Positions 45,146-58,900 of a stretch of DNA of 64,000 nucleotides are shown piece by piece. Source of the stretch: Micractinium sp. NFX-FRZ. Its lineage: Eukaryota; Chlorophyta; Trebouxiophyceae; Chlorellales; Chlorellaceae. Position 1 is the first letter of the stretch. Every line of letters begins with the position of its first letter. Made by a program: the position numbers and the translations under genes. The notes beneath the pieces were generated by a model that saw only the letters and a list, made by a program, of their open reading frames with translations, searched no databases and was not told where the DNA came from. The stretch covers positions 87,919 to 151,918 of the forward strand of contig JAPTJF010000104.1 in assembly GCA_029339195.1 (NCBI GenBank). Reading direction: 5' to 3'.

Positions 45146-46540
45146 ATGGCGGAGCGCCTGGTCACGGTTCAGCACGGGGATAGCGCGGTGGAGTGGCGAG
45201 TGGATGCTCCCTTCCTTGGCTTTCATGACATCATACCAACCTTAATTCTGGGGGCCGGCTGCACGTGGGTAAGCCCGGCGTGCAGAGCGCCAGCCGACTC
45301 GGAAGGGTGGGCACTTCGTGTTTCTTGCTCTGAGTGCTTCAGTGTACAATAGCCTGCAATGTATTTATGCCCTGAGGTCCCAATTGGTGGTATGCGGGCA
45401 GAGGCAGCAGCGACATCCGGCACAAGCACTGACTGTCAGCAGCTAGCGGGCAGCGGCCCGCTCTCCAGGTGTGTTGCACATGCATGCTCTGTTCCCTTGT
45501 GCCCACTGTGTGCAGCTTGGACGGAACTTTGACTTTACATGGGAGCACGCAATTCCGCTGGCTGCTGTTGCCACGCTGCTGGTGCTGGTACTGCAGGTGT
45601 GGGACGGGCGCACTCGCCGCCTGGCCGGTCAGGGGATTGACACCCATCCTCCTGCTGCGCTGCTGCTATGCTTGCTAGGCTTTCATCGGCAGTGCTGTCA
45701 CGCTACAATGATACACAGCGAAGCCTTAGACCCGCCAAAATGCCTGCCTGCTGCCTGTCTGCGCGTAACATTCAGGCACTGCATCGTCCCCACCTTGTCA
45801 GAGCCCAAAATTCCATGCCCTGCCACACCCTACCTTGGCCTCTTGCTCATCTTGCGTGCAGAACCTGGTTGCTGTGCACAGCGAGAGCCTCATCCTCACG
45901 CCAGGGGTGGGCGTGCGCATGGAGACGCGGCGCCGGGTGGGGCCCCAGCCCGCACCACGCCTGCTGGCGCTGCACCAGCTGGACGGCATCTCGCTCGATG
46001 AGGTGGGCAGGGTGGGCGGAGTGTGGGTGAGCAGCTGGATGCAAGAGGGCGGCTGTTTGAGGATGCAAGCCTGAGCCGTCGATCCTGCCTGCTTGCCGTG
46101 CCTGCCTGCGGGGTGCTGCTGTGCCGCTGCACTGTACTTGCTTGCTCCGTGCGGCATGCGGAGCTGTGCACCAAGGCACGGCAGCAGTGACCCTCACCTG
46201 CGTCCCGCCTCACACACCGCTGCCCGCACTGCAGGACATGTCGTCGCGCAAGAAGCGATGCCTCCTTGCCCTGCCCCTCAAGGCGGCAACAGCCGGCGTG
46301 TCGGCAGGCGGTGCCACTATCGCAGGAGGGGCCAGCAGCGACGGCGGTGATGAAGATGATGAGCAGCTGGTTCAGGCGGAGCTGGTGTTCCCCAACCTGC
46401 GCCCCCGCCTGGCGGTGCTGCAGCAGGTGCACCAGCAGGCGCAGACGCTGCTGGAGGCGGAGCTGCGGGGGGCAAAGACGGCAGCGGGGGCAGCAGGGGC
46501 ACGGCCAGTGGGAGCAGCAGAGGCAAAGAAGGAGCGTTGA
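45146..46540 (+). CDS. PIGH: GPI-GlcNAc transferase subunit PIG-H
   Basis: Four exons, 45146-45268, 45516-45596, 45862-46002 and 46235-46540; 216 residues, all joins in phase 0. A hydrophobic hairpin (IIPTLILGAGCTW; IPLAAVATLLVLVLQ) precedes the PIG-H domain: ESLILTPGVGVRMETRRRVG, ALHQLDGISLDE, then LVQAELVFPNLRPRLAVLQQVHQQ, where the family has vvFp..xPRl..L..vy. PIG-H is a subunit of the ER complex (PIG-A, C, H, P, Q) that adds GlcNAc to phosphatidylinositol, the first GPI-anchor step. Between the two halves is a Gly/Ser/Asp insert. The C-terminus is Ala/Lys rich and longer than usual. An in-frame ATG ten codons upstream (45116) is possible. Confidence 0.85.
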
Positions 46541-46982
46541 GTTGTCGCATGTAACAGGCTGATGTTGTTTGGAAGAAGAAACCAGCGGAGTGTCTCACTA
46601 ATCTGAAAGTGTCAAAGCAAGCATGCAAATGAAATCAGGTGTCAGCTTGAGTTGAAAGAGCGCTAGCTGGGCTTGCTCATTGGGAGGCGGCAGAATGGCG
46701 GACAACGGAGGGCCAGCTCTGGCAGCAGCCGTATATGTCTTCCGTTAGTTTGCCTATGTTCGTGTGTAGCTGCCATATCATGAGTTGGCCTGAAGCATCT
46801 GTCCGAACGCTTGCACGGATAGTGTGAGGGGCGGTGCTCTTGCCGCCGCACCGCCAGCCCCACCGCTCCACCGCCTAGGCAGAGCTTGCTTGGCCCGCTG
46901 GGCAGCCCACAATCTCTTTGACAGGTTATACAGCCCATTCAGATGCTGTGATCGGTGAGAAGAGCCACATATAGGCCGCTGC
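46541..46982. other. intergenic: PIG-H 3' UTR and TIC236 upstream region
   Basis: Tandem plus-strand genes. TGTAA occurs at 46550-46554, only ten bases after the PIG-H stop, which is close for a working signal. The rest presumably holds the TIC236 promoter. No exon is supported. Confidence 0.45.
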
Positions 46983-49900
46983 ATGAGTTCCCCGCTCGCC
47001 ACCGCTCGAACTTTTGTCAAGGCCCGAGGCTTGTCCTCGTCGGTGTTTAACGTCCGCTTTGGTCTTCACCTTTTCGAAGCTTCAATCGGGGCTCGTTGCC
47101 GCAATGCCCGTAGCCTGTTCAGCTTGCCAGCAGCAATGGATCGCCCGAGAGTGAAACTTACTATGCAGAGGGCCGCCCTGGTCCCCGCGGTCTCCAGGAG
47201 CAGGTTGCAGGCCACCTGCAAGCTGCAGGGATGCCGGCCGTCTGGACTGGGTGCGTGGGAGTGGGGAGGAGGGCGGCCGCCGCCGCTCAGGCCGCCGCCG
47301 CTCACACGTGGCGGCAGGCAGCGGAAGCGAGTTTGAATCAAGCGTGGAGCTCCTCTTAACCAACATACCAGACTCCCTAACAGCTTCTATGCTCTGGTCT
47401 GTCGTTTGGCACATGCAGGCCGGCAGCAGCAAGTCCCGCCGCACCCCTGGCTGCGCCCAATAACGGCAGCGGCTGCGACGCCCACTGCTGCCCGGCTGCT
47501 GCCCCCGCCCGCCCGCCGTCCGCTGCGGCCACAGGCTGCTGCTGTCACTAGCAATGGGGGCGGAGGCAGCAGTGGCGGCAACGGTGGCAACGACGGCGGA
47601 TGGGGTGGCGGCGGTGGCGGGGGCAGCGACGACGAGGGCGTGGGGCGTGGTGGCAACGGCGGCGATGAGGGGCCCCTGGCTGTGCTGGCCGAACTGCGCA
47701 GCAAGCTGAAGCCGTTGGGCCAGGCATTCAGCCAAGTGGTGGCAGGTGCGTGATTGAGTGGTTGGGGGGCGGTGGCAGGATGTCAGGGCAGTGCTGGGGC
47801 ATGCTGATGGGGAGTGACCTGCTGTGCCTGGGGCAGCCAGCAAGGCGGTGGCATGGCACTGTTGTGGTGTGCCCCACTTGCGCAACACACAAGACTTTCT
47901 TGCTCGCCCCTGCCCCCCCACTCTTTCTGCCCTGCAGCCATGTGGGCGGCGCTGCGTCAGTCCATGCAGTTTGCGCTGGCACGCGCGGCGCTGGGGCTGG
48001 CGGTGCTGCTGGCCGCCGCCACCGCGGCCGCCAATGTGTGGGGCGTGCGTGCCATCAACACGCGGGTGCTGCCGCAGGCGCAGGCGGCGGTGGCGGGGCT
48101 GCTGCAGCGGGAGGTGTCGCTTGGGGAGCTGCGCTGGGTGGCGCCCACCGGCGTTATTGGGCTGACGCCGCTGGCCAGCCTGGGCCCCGTCAGTGTGGGG
48201 CCGGGCCCTGTGGAGGGCAGCAGCGCAGAGGTGCAGCGGGTGCAGGTGAGGCTGGACCCGGTGCAGTCGGCGCTGCAGCGGCGCGTGGTGCTGAGCGTGG
48301 AGGCGCGCGGCGTGCAGGTGCGGCGGGGCTGGCGGCAGGTTGTGATGGCGGGTGGTGGGTATGGTGGCATGGGGATGGCAAGACAGCCTGAGGGGCGATG
48401 TGGGGCTGTCACTTAAATCAAGGGAAGAGGCAACAAGGCAGCCAGGCAGGATGGTGGTCACAACTGCTGTGGCTGCAACCGCTGCTGCCAGAAGGCCCCA
48501 GGCAGCCAGCCTGGTGCAGGAGGCCGTCTGCAGGTGTTGCATCCACCCGCTGTTGTCTGGCACTGCCTCCGACCCCCTTCACCCCTGCCCAAGCATCGCC
48601 GCTCTTTGTCTCCCTACCTTGTGTGCAGGTGGACCTGGTCCAGGCCCACAACTACAGCTGGTTTGGTTACCCAGAGGACACCACGCCCTCCGCACGCGAC
48701 TTTGTGCCCGGCTTGGGCGGCGGCAGCGAGGGCGGTGGCGGCGGCAGCGAGGGCGGCAGCGGCGGCGACGGCGGCTCCGCTGGCGAGGCCGGCAGCGGCA
48801 GCGGCAGCGACAATGGCAGCGCTGGCAGCAACGTTGGTGTCCCCGGTAGTTCCTCCAGCCGGCGCTCCCAGGCTGCCAGCCGAGCAGTGGCAGCAGCACC
48901 CGCGGCCGCCAGTGGCGGCACTTGTCAGCGTACGGGGGCGCTGCCTGCATGCACCGCCTCCAGCAGCCGTCCCCTGCAGACGCTGGTTGAGCGCCTGATG
49001 GAAGAGCTGCTGGCACAAGGTGTAGGAGCAGCGGCAGCAGGAGAACAGCACCAGCAGCAGCAGCAGCAGCAGCCGCGCTTGCCTGGCAGCGATGCCGCGC
49101 AGCTGGAGGCGCAGCCAGCGCTGGTGCTGATGGGGGTGGGCAGCGCCAGTGGCGGCCGCTCAGGTGTGCAGCAAGACCAGCTGCCTGGCAGCGGCGGCAG
49201 CAGCAGGGGCGGCGCGGAGCTGGCACATGACAGCGCAAGTACCAGCGCCAGCGGCGCTGTTTCAAAGCGGGGCAACGGTAGCACAAGTGGCGGCACTAGT
49301 ACAGCTGATCAGAGATACAGGCAGCAGCAGCAGCCGGCTGCAGCTGAGCCGAGCCGCCAGGGCCTGGTTCGCCTTGCGCCCGGCAGCGGCTCAGGCGGTG
49401 GCGGCATGTTTGGGGGCAGGCTCACCTGGGGAGGTGGCAAGGGGGCCGCCCCGCCTCAGCAGCCGGCACCGCAGGAGCCGCAGCCCCCTGCCTCCACCTC
49501 TAATGCCGGCTCCCGCCGGCAGCAGCACCTGGCAGCTCTGAATGGGGTGCGGCTGCAGGCTGGGCGGGGCTACTCCCTGCGCCTGCGCAGCAAGCAGCCT
49601 GCAGGTGCGCCAAGCAGTGAGGCAGGCGCGGCTTCAGCGGCTGCTGCCGCCGCCAGCCCAGCTGCCGGCGGGCATGAGGAGGGGCCAGCAGCTGGCCCGG
49701 AGCGATTGACGCTTGCGGCTGGCAGCGGCGATGCCCTGCAAGCGGCAGCCGGAGCCGCCACTCCCCAGCCTGAGCAGCAGCTGCAGCCGGCAGGCCACCG
49801 TAGCAGCACAGGCCCAGCCGCCAGCTGGCAACAGCAGCAGCAGGCGGAGCCACAGCATATGAAGCTGCGCTGGCGGAAGCAGGAGGGGCATGCGCAGCAG

Positions 49901-52900
49901 AAGGCTGCAGCAACAGTCGCAGCAGCAGCCGCAGCAGCAGCAGGAGCAGCAGCAGAGGCAGCTGCGGATGAGCTCGGCTTGACTGCTGCAGGCGTTGATG
50001 CCACCGTTGCGGCGGCACTGGCAGGCAGCACGGCTCGCGGCAGCGGTGGCGGCTGGCGCATGCGGCCGCCCAGGGCCCTGCCTGGCTCGGCAGCATCGCT
50101 GAACAAGCAGCTGCGCTTGCGGGGGATGCGGCACAGGGGCAACAAGCTCTATTCGGCCAGCGCCGCCAACCGCCGCTTGCAGGTGGCAGCAGCCGGGGCG
50201 GAAGCGGAAGCAGCGGAAGCGGAGGCAGAGGCAGAGGGGAAGGCTGTCGTGTCAGTTCCGTCCTCAGCAGTGACATCATCATCAGCAGCAGGAGCACCGG
50301 CAGTGGCAGCAGAGGACACAGCAGCGCCGGCAGTGGCCATGACTCCTGAGCAGCGGCGGGCAGGGGTGGCCGCCATCAACAGCCTGCCCACGATAGTTGT
50401 TGAGGGGCTGCCACGGCGCAGCCACCAAGCTCAGGCGCAACACGCCGCTGCCAGCAGCGCTACTGCTGCCGGGGCTGATGAAGAGCGGCAGGCAGCAGGG
50501 AGGCAGCACAAGGACAGCCCAGCTGCCCGCCGCATCAATGCCCTTGGGCCGGTGCGCGCTCCTGACAGCCTGAAGCCGGATACCCGGGTGGCCGCTGCCG
50601 CTGCCGGCTCTGGCTTGGCGCGGCTCGTCGTCGACCCGGCCACACAGAACAAGAAAGGTGGGACGCGAGGGGTGCCTGCCCAGGGTGCAGTGTGCTGTGG
50701 GCAGCAAGTGTGCCTGCATGTCTTCTGCACTGCCCAGTTCTTTGAGGTGCCACAACCCACCGACAACTGCTGCTGCAGGCGGCTCCGCCTCGCTGCCCTG
50801 GGCGCACCAGCGGCCGCCCGCCACCGCGCTCATCGGCTCCCGCCTCGGCGGCAGCCGGTGGGCCGGCGGGGAGCACAGCGACGCAGACGGCGACGGTGCC
50901 ATGCTGGCAGGCAGCGCGGAGGGGGCAGCAGAGGGTGCAGCGGCCCCTGCTGCCGGCACCGAGGGCGCTTTCCAGCTGGACAGCGCACCCAGCGGCAGTG
51001 GTACTGGCAGCAGCGGCGTCAGCGGCGATGCCAGTGCAGGTCACCGGCGGCAGGGGCTGCTCCACCCCGGCTACTTCACCCCCGCAGCCGGCCCCAGCTA
51101 CACCCCTGCGCCGCCAGAGGCTCTCATCGACGCACGTGAGCGTGTGCTGCCTGCTGTGGTGTCTGTGTCGCTTGAAATGGAGTGCTGGCAGTGTTATCTG
51201 CTTTCCCCGCCCTGCCTCACACTTCCCTACGGCCTCCCCTGCCTGCCTGCCTTGCCCCCTTTTGCACTTGCCTATAGCCTGCTCTGTTCCGCTGCCTGCC
51301 GGCCTGCCGGCCTGCTCTGCCCTGCCCTGCTCCCCTGCCTGCCCTCCCTTTGTCGTTTGCCGCCCTCCCTGCTCTCCCATGTTCCCCTGCCTCACACCAC
51401 CCGTCCCCGCCTGCTTCCGCAGGCAACCGCCGCACCACGCTGGGCACCCTGCTGCGCGGCGCCTTGGAGGGCGTGCTGCAGCGCCTGGCGGTGCCAGAGG
51501 TGGCCCTGGGTGGCATCCGCATCGAGGGGGGCACAGTAAATGCTTACGTGCACGGGGAGGCGCTGCCGCGCCGCTTCCAGGGCGTGCGAGCGGTGAGCCC
51601 GCGCTGCCGGCTTGGCTGCTGCCTGCAATGCTGGCTGCGCCGCTGCTGCTCACTCCCTCGCGCCTGCTGTGCCTCTGCTGGTGGGCCTGCGTGTGCCTGC
51701 CAGGGCCGGCCTCTCACCTGCCATGCCTTCCCAGCCGGAGCCGCCCACGCCCCTGGCTCCTTCCCGTACCCCCGCACCCATCCATCCCTCCTTGCCCCTG
51801 CTCACGCCAATGCCCCTCTTCCCCCACCCTGCCCGCCCCCTCCCCCTTCCTCTCTGCCAGGACGTGCTGCTGGGCTCAGGCTACGACACGCTGCGGGTGG
51901 ACCTCACCGCCAGCCCCCACGCCCGCCACCCCTCCTCAGCAAAGTGCACCATGCCCTCGCCCCACGCTCACCGCCACCTGCGCCACGTCACCGGCGCCGC
52001 AGCGGCCCGCGCCTACCACGACTACCTGGCGGCAGCGGCGGCAGGGGATGCAAGCGCAGCGGCGGCGGCGGCGGCGGCAGCCGAGGGCCGGGACCCAGCC
52101 GTGGCAGCCGCCGAGGCCGCCGGCGAGGGCCTGGCAGCGCCTGCCTGCGCGGCAGACGCCTACTCCTGCGCCCCCGCCGGCGGCAGGGTGCGCATCCGTG
52201 TGGATGCCGAGCGCATCACCAGCGGGGCGGTGCCTGCCCCCGGGGAGGCGCCCCAGCCAGGCGTGCCTGTTCCCAGCCTTGACATCCGCATTGAGGGCAC
52301 CCACCTGCACGCCCCCCTGATTGAGCGCCTCATCGAGCTGCCCATGGACATCGCCGCGGGGCGGGTGGGTGGGTGGGCGGCCGGGGGCCCGCCGGGGGGT
52401 GGCTGGGGAAGCTGGGCTGTGTGTGTCCCCCTCTGAAAGGCCACTCCAGACTTGGCTGGCTAGGAGGCGGTGGCTGTACACGGCGCCTGCTGGGCAAGCA
52501 GCCTGCCGGCACTCCTCGTCACTGCTCTAGGGAGCAGAGCTTCACACGGCCCTCCAACGCTGCTTCCGCCCGCGCGCCCCTCCCTCGCCCACATGGCTGA
52601 CCCGCCTCCACTGCCGCCCGCCGCCGCCACACCCTTCCTTCCCCATGCCTGCAGGCCACCGGCGAGCTGGTCATCCGCTCCCACGACCCCGACAGCTGGC
52701 ACTTCCCCGAGTTCTACGGCCGCGTGGCTGTCAAGTGAGCTGAGCCAGGCACATCCGTGTGCTTGTGCCTGCACGACGCTGGCCCGCTCCCAGTCGCAAG
52801 CAAGAGCAGGCCACCTCTGCGTCTTGTGGAGCGCCTGGGCTGCCTGCCCCAGTGCTCCCTGCTTCGTCACACGCGGTCTTGCCACCCCGCCTCCTCCAGC

Positions 52901-55900
52901 TGCCCTCATGCTCCTCGTCCCGCCTCCTCACACCCACTGCCTGCCCCGCCCCGCCTCCGTGCCTCTTCCTGCCACTGGCCTGCCCACCCTGCCTCTTCAT
53001 CTCCTTGCCGCTGCTCCCTCTCCTTGTGTGTGTCTGACCCCCCAGGGACGCCGAGTTCCACTTTTGGGACGCCACCGACGACATATGCGGCGCCAGCCTG
53101 GACCTGCTGTTTGAGCGGGACCGGCTGTACCTGCACAACGCGGCGGGGCGGTTTGGGGACGTGCCCATGACGCTCACGGGTGCGTGTGGCGCATCAGCTC
53201 GCGGAAGACAGCCGCGCAAGCGCAGCAAGAAGAAGCTGCAGGGTCTTGCTTTCCCCAGGAGTGGGGTGACGTTGCATTTCAGAAGCTGATGGGGGCTGTG
53301 AGGGGTTGGGAGTGCGGTGGTATACGGTATGGGGTGATACGGAAAGAAGTATTGAGTGGACGTGTGGGAGCCCATCCGGCCTGCCTCGCCGCACCTGCCC
53401 TGTACACCCACCCTGCGCCTCCCCCCGGCCTTTCCTCCCTCGCCCCCCCCAGGCGACCTGGACCTGCACCCCGACACCGGGCAGTACCGCCTGAGCGCCA
53501 GCGTGCCCAGCGTGGAGGTCAACGCGCTGCGGGCCTCCCTGGGGGTGCGCCCCACCCCGCAGCCGGTGGCGGGGGCGCTGTCGGGCGTGCTGCACGTGTC
53601 GGGCCCCCTGGAGAAGCCGGTGTTCTCGGGCACGGCGCATGGCATCCGCCCCAGCGCCGCCCAGCTGGCGGCGTGCGAGGCCAGCGAGGCGCTGGCGGCG
53701 GTGCTGGCGGAGCCGCGCGCGGTGGGGGCCTACGACCGCGTGCCCCTGGCGGGTGCGGGCGCCGTGTTTGCTCTGGACACGGCGCAGGAGACTCTGCAGC
53801 TGCACGCGATGCATGGCGAGCTGCTGGACGGGGGGGAGGTGGGTGGGTGGAGTGGGGTGGGGGGTATGCGAAGGATGAAGATGACGGAGTGGGTGGGTGG
53901 GCCTGCACAGGGAAAGAATGTAAGGGCAGGGCAGCATCCCCCCTGCGGGTGTGCATGGGGGAGTATGCGCTTGTGAGGGTGGCAGCTGAGCCACCAAACC
54001 TGGCACCAGCAGTCCCCTCGCTGGCTTCTGCTGCTGCAATGCCAGCCCTGTTGCGGAACAGCGTGCGCCAACACCTCCCCGCCCCCTGCCCTGGCCTCCT
54101 GCCTCTGCAGCTGCGCGGCTCGGGGCGCATGTGGGTGGCGCCGCGTGCCGAGATGCACCCCTCCGCCGTCTCCATCTCTGCCGAGGTGCGCGCTCTCTCC
54201 TGGGTGCCCAGCCGGCGCTGGGGCCTGGCTGCTTTGTCGAGGAAAGGGTGGGGTGCGGTGTGGCGCACTTAAATGCGCTGCAGTTGTACGCCTGAATTGG
54301 CGCCACCCGCTGCGCCCTGTGGCAGCTGCTTGTTTGTATAAAGCGCGGCAGCCCGCTCGCCCCCCACCCGCTTACCCCCCACCCAGCCCTCAACACAACA
54401 CCTCCCACGGTGCAGGGGCACGGCCTGGCTGTGGAGGCCCTGGCACGCCGCTACCTGCCTGATGGCATGCGGGTGCCGCCGGGCATGCTGGCGGGGGCTG
54501 CCAGCCTGACTGCCACCATGAAGGTGCGAGGAGATGTGATGGGGCAAGTTGTAGGCCGGGTGTGTGCTGGCAGCGGCTGGTTGAGTGGGTATGGTGAGCC
54601 AAACTGATGGGAGTGCATTGAAGCGACAGGAGAGCATGCGGCACTGTCCCGCAGCTGCCTGCACCTGGCTGCATTGTCACGCCAGCTCTGCACCACCCTG
54701 TGCACGCGCACCACTCACGCTGCCCCTGGACCCTGTTCCCACTCCATTGTTTTGCCCGCTCTGTCGCTTGTGCCTATTCCACTGATCCGCTTCGCCCTTT
54801 GGAAGCAAACCTGTCTCTCGATATAATACTTGTTACTGTTGTATTGGAAGTTGCAATTTGAGCTTGCAAACCTGCCAACACACTTGCCACGCCCCCTGCA
54901 GGGCAGCCACATGGAGCCGACGCTGGAGGTGGCCCTGTCCCTCCCCGAAACGGAGACCACCTGCTCCGCCACGCTGCGCCGCGACAGCGTGCGCCTCAGC
55001 GCGGTGTCTCCCAAGCAGGGCGAGGGCGCGGGCACCCTGTACCTGTCGCCCCCTGGGTTTGACGCCGTCAAGGCGGCCATCACCCAGTCACAGGCGCTGG
55101 CGCTGGCCAAGCCAAACCTGTCGGGGCTGGAGGCGGATGTGACGCTCAAGGGGCTGGATGTTGTGCCCCTGGTGTCCAACGAGGCGGCCCTGCGCCAGCT
55201 GGCGGTGCAGCAGTCGGGGCAGCCGGCGCGGCTGCGCATCGCGGGCCGCGTGCGTGTGGCGGGCCGCGTGCAGAAGCAGCAGCAGGGGCAGCCGGCCGGC
55301 GGGCCGGCGGCAGACAGCGGCGGCAGCAGTGGCATGGGCAGCTGGGAGTTTTCGGGGGACCTTGGCCTGGAGAGCATCCGAGTGAACCAGCTGAAGCTGT
55401 GGCAGAAGCTGGCGGGGCGGCTGGCGGTGTCTGACGCGGGGGTGAGCGTGCACGGCAAGGGGCTGCGCAACGAAACACTGGACCTAGACCTCGCGCTGCC
55501 CCTGCTGGCGCCGGCACCAGCGCCAGCGGTACCACAGCAGGCGCAGGCGGCAGCGGCACCTGCAGAGGTGGGATTGCAGGCGGCAGCAGCAGAGCCAGAG
55601 GCGGCGGCATCACCGACGACGGCGGCAGCAGAGGACGGCGGTGCCCCAGCTGTCGAGGCAGACGCGAAAGAGGCGGGCGCCGGCGCCCCAGCTGTCGAGG
55701 CAGCGCCTGTGGAGCAGCAGCCGGCCGAGGTTCAGCGTGCCGGCGGCGGCCGCCTGCAGCTGCGCTGCGGCCCGCTGCAGGTGGCGGCAGACGTGAACGC
55801 GCGTGGCTCCCAGCTCAACTTCAAGGTGGGAGGGGCGGTAAGGGCGCCTTGCAGCCGGGGCTCCTCCGCTGGGGCAGCCCCCTCCTGCTTGGTCGGAGGC

Positions 55901-58900
55901 ACACTGCTACCATTTCTCCGCTTCCAGCATGGCTGCCTGCCTGCCCGCCCATCCCCCACCTGACTGCCTTTCCTGCGCACCTGCCACCCCACCTGCCTGC
56001 CCGCCTCCCTTCCCCCCTTCCGTAGGTGGCTGCCCTGAAGCTAGATGAGCTGGAGCTGGCGTCGCTGCGTGGGGACCTGCAGGTGGGGGGGGCTGGGTGG
56101 TGGGCGGGCAGGCAGCTGGGTTGGCGTATTTTTGAGAGTGCAGGGAGTTGGGCGTGCCCGCCGGGCGCGGCCACGGCGTTACGCAGTCACTGGGCTACTA
56201 TGCCGCATTTGTAATCGTTGCGCACTGGCATTGCTTGCACAATCACACTGCCCCTGCCTTTCTTGCTCGCCCCGCTCCCCTCAACCATCCTTGCCCGCCC
56301 ATCTGCTTGCCTGCCTCGCCCCGCCCCGCCCCGCCTCCCGCCCCGCCATCCGCAGGAGGTCAGCTGCTCCCTGAACTTTGAGAGCGCCACGGGGCGGGGC
56401 AAGGTGTCCCTGGCCAACCCGCGCTACAGCGGGCTGCGGGGGGACAGCCTGTCGGGCGGGTTCCGCTGGGAGCGGGACGTGGTGCGCCTGGAGAGGCTGG
56501 TGCTGCAGCAGCAGCGCAGCAGGTGCGGGGGCGGGGAGGGGAGGTGGGGGTGGATGGCCTGCAAGCATTGAGGAAGCTGCAAGCTCGGCAGATGTGTGAC
56601 TGGCTGGCGGCTGGGTGTGGCAGGGAATGACCATGGAGAGTCATGGGACCGTGAATGGAAGCAAGTGCTTGGCCCCACTGATCGAGGGAGGGGCGGAGAT
56701 TGATGAGGATATTGATGACGAGAAGCGCAGGGTGGGCTGAGCAGCGTGTTTGGCCGGCCCAGATTCCAGGCAGCCTGCTGCCCCTGACATCCCTCCCCTC
56801 CCCTGCCGTGGCTGCCGCAGGTACGAGGTGCAGGGGGAGTACACGCTGCCGCCCAACACGCCGCTGCCCAGCTCTGCAGCAGACCTGGCGCTGCAGCCGG
56901 CGGCCCCCACCAGCGGCGGCGCCCCCGCTGGTGCCAGCTCGGCGGTGCCAGCGGGCGGGCGCTGGCGGGTGGCTGTGTCTGTGCCGGTGGCGGAGCTGCA
57001 GGAGATTGTGCCGGCGGCGCGCCTGCTGCAGAGCGCGGCGTCGCTGTCGCCGTCAGAGTATGACCGGGCCAAACGGGCGTTCCTGCAGGTACGCATGGTG
57101 CATGGGTTGCGGTGTCGAGTGGTGGGCATGAATTGTGTGGAAGGTGCTGGTAGTTGTCCATGGGTGCGAGCCGCAACGGATGGGGTGGGGTAAGGGGGCA
57201 GCGCGCCAGGGAGGAAGTTCGCCTGACAGCCTGCCCACCTGCTCCCAGCGGTTGCCCGCCGTCACCTGCTGCCACCTGCTGTACGTGTTACCCCCCCTCT
57301 CCGCCCCCTTTTCTTTTGGCAGGCCATCTCCCGCGCCAGCATCAAAGCCGCCGACCTCAACACGCAGCTGCGCTCCATGGCGGAGCAGCTGGCGCCGGCA
57401 GCCCCCAGCGCCGGCGGTGCCGGCAGCCCGCGCGGCGACGCGCCCCGCGTGCCCGCCCCCGGCGCCGCCGCCTCCCCTTCCGCCGCCCTGCACCTGCCGG
57501 GCATCCAGGACATGCGGGGGCAGTGGAGCGGCAGCGTGCAGGCGTATGGCGGCGGCAGCAGCGCCACCAGCTGCGACTTTGATGTCAAGGGGCAGGCCTG
57601 GCAGTGGGGCAGCTACGCGCTGGATGCCCTGGTGGCGGTGGGCTCCTACCACTCGGAGGAGGGGGTGCAGCTGCAGGAGGTGCGCTGGGGGCGGGCGGGG
57701 GCGGGAAGGTGTTGCAAGGCATGGAAGCGGGGCAGTTATGATGTGCTATGGCGCCCCCAGGCTCTGGCATGCTGGCCCCCTTGTTGTCAGCCAGTGCCCT
57801 GCTCCTCGCTGTCCCCTCTCGCCCCACCCCGCCCCGCCCGCCTCATCCTACCCCCGGCAGTTTGTGCTCAAGGCGGGCGACGCCAAGCTGCTGGTCCGGG
57901 GCTCCCTGCTGGGTGAGCACCAGGACGCTCAGGTGCTGCTCACCGACTTCCCCATCTCAACGCTGCGGCCCATCTTCAGGTGCGTAGGTGGTGGGCAGGA
58001 GGCGAGGGCTGTGAGGCGGGGGGGCCTGGGAGGGGAGAGATAGCCTGGGTGCTGCCCACACACGCCCTGAATTCTACGGGGTTATCATTGAAGTACGGCA
58101 GGTGCCAGCAGGGGCAGGGGGCCAGCAGGGCCTTGGCTGCAGGGGCAGCAGAGCAGGGGGGGAAGCAGAGCAGGGAGGGCCCTGGTGCACAGCCAGGCCG
58201 CCGGCACTCTCCCCAGGGCTCCGCTAATACAGGTGCATCGGAGGCCACTCTGCACCTGCTTTGTCTGGCTTGCCGAGCAGCGCCACCGCCTCGCCCTCTG
58301 CCCCTCCCTCCTGCCGCAGGGCCATCCCCGCGCTGCAGCACGCCGCGCCCGCTGTGCCCGCTGAGCGCCCGCCCCCCGTGGCCGCGCCCCGCCCGCTGGG
58401 CATGCTGACCAACACGCTTGGGCGGGTGGCCACCAAGGGGCTGCGCGGGGAGGGGGGCGACGCCGACTCCCCCATCAACGGCCAGCTGTATGTGACGGGC
58501 AACATCACGGGCAGCTCCAGCCAGCCCACGGGGGAGGTGGTGGTGCGCCTGTACGACGCAGCAATTGGTGAGCCGGCGGGGGGGAGTCGCGTGGGTGGGG
58601 GCTGAAGGCTGGGGCCATGGCTGGCCTGCATGGCTGGTTGGGGTGGTGTGGAGCGTGCGCCATTCTGCAGCAGGCGTGCACAGCCTCACTGCTGCTGTGA
58701 CGGTTCTGCGACTTACTGCCATGCGTGCCGGCACTGCCCAAGCCCCGCTCACCTCATTGTCCCCCAACACCTCCGCTCTGCCTCCCTCCACTCCACATTG
58801 CACGCTCCGCAGGCCAGACGCGGCTGTCCCAGGCCCAGGCCACGGCCCGGCTGAGCGAGCAGCAGCAGCTGACATTCAATGTTGACGTGGCGCCGGCAGA

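Noticed and set aside
56630..56745. short frame starting MTMESHGTVNG in TIC236 intron 15
   Set aside because: Direct joining of exons 15 and 16 gives RSRYEVQGEYTLP in frame, matching the family; the short frame has no flanking splice pair in phase.
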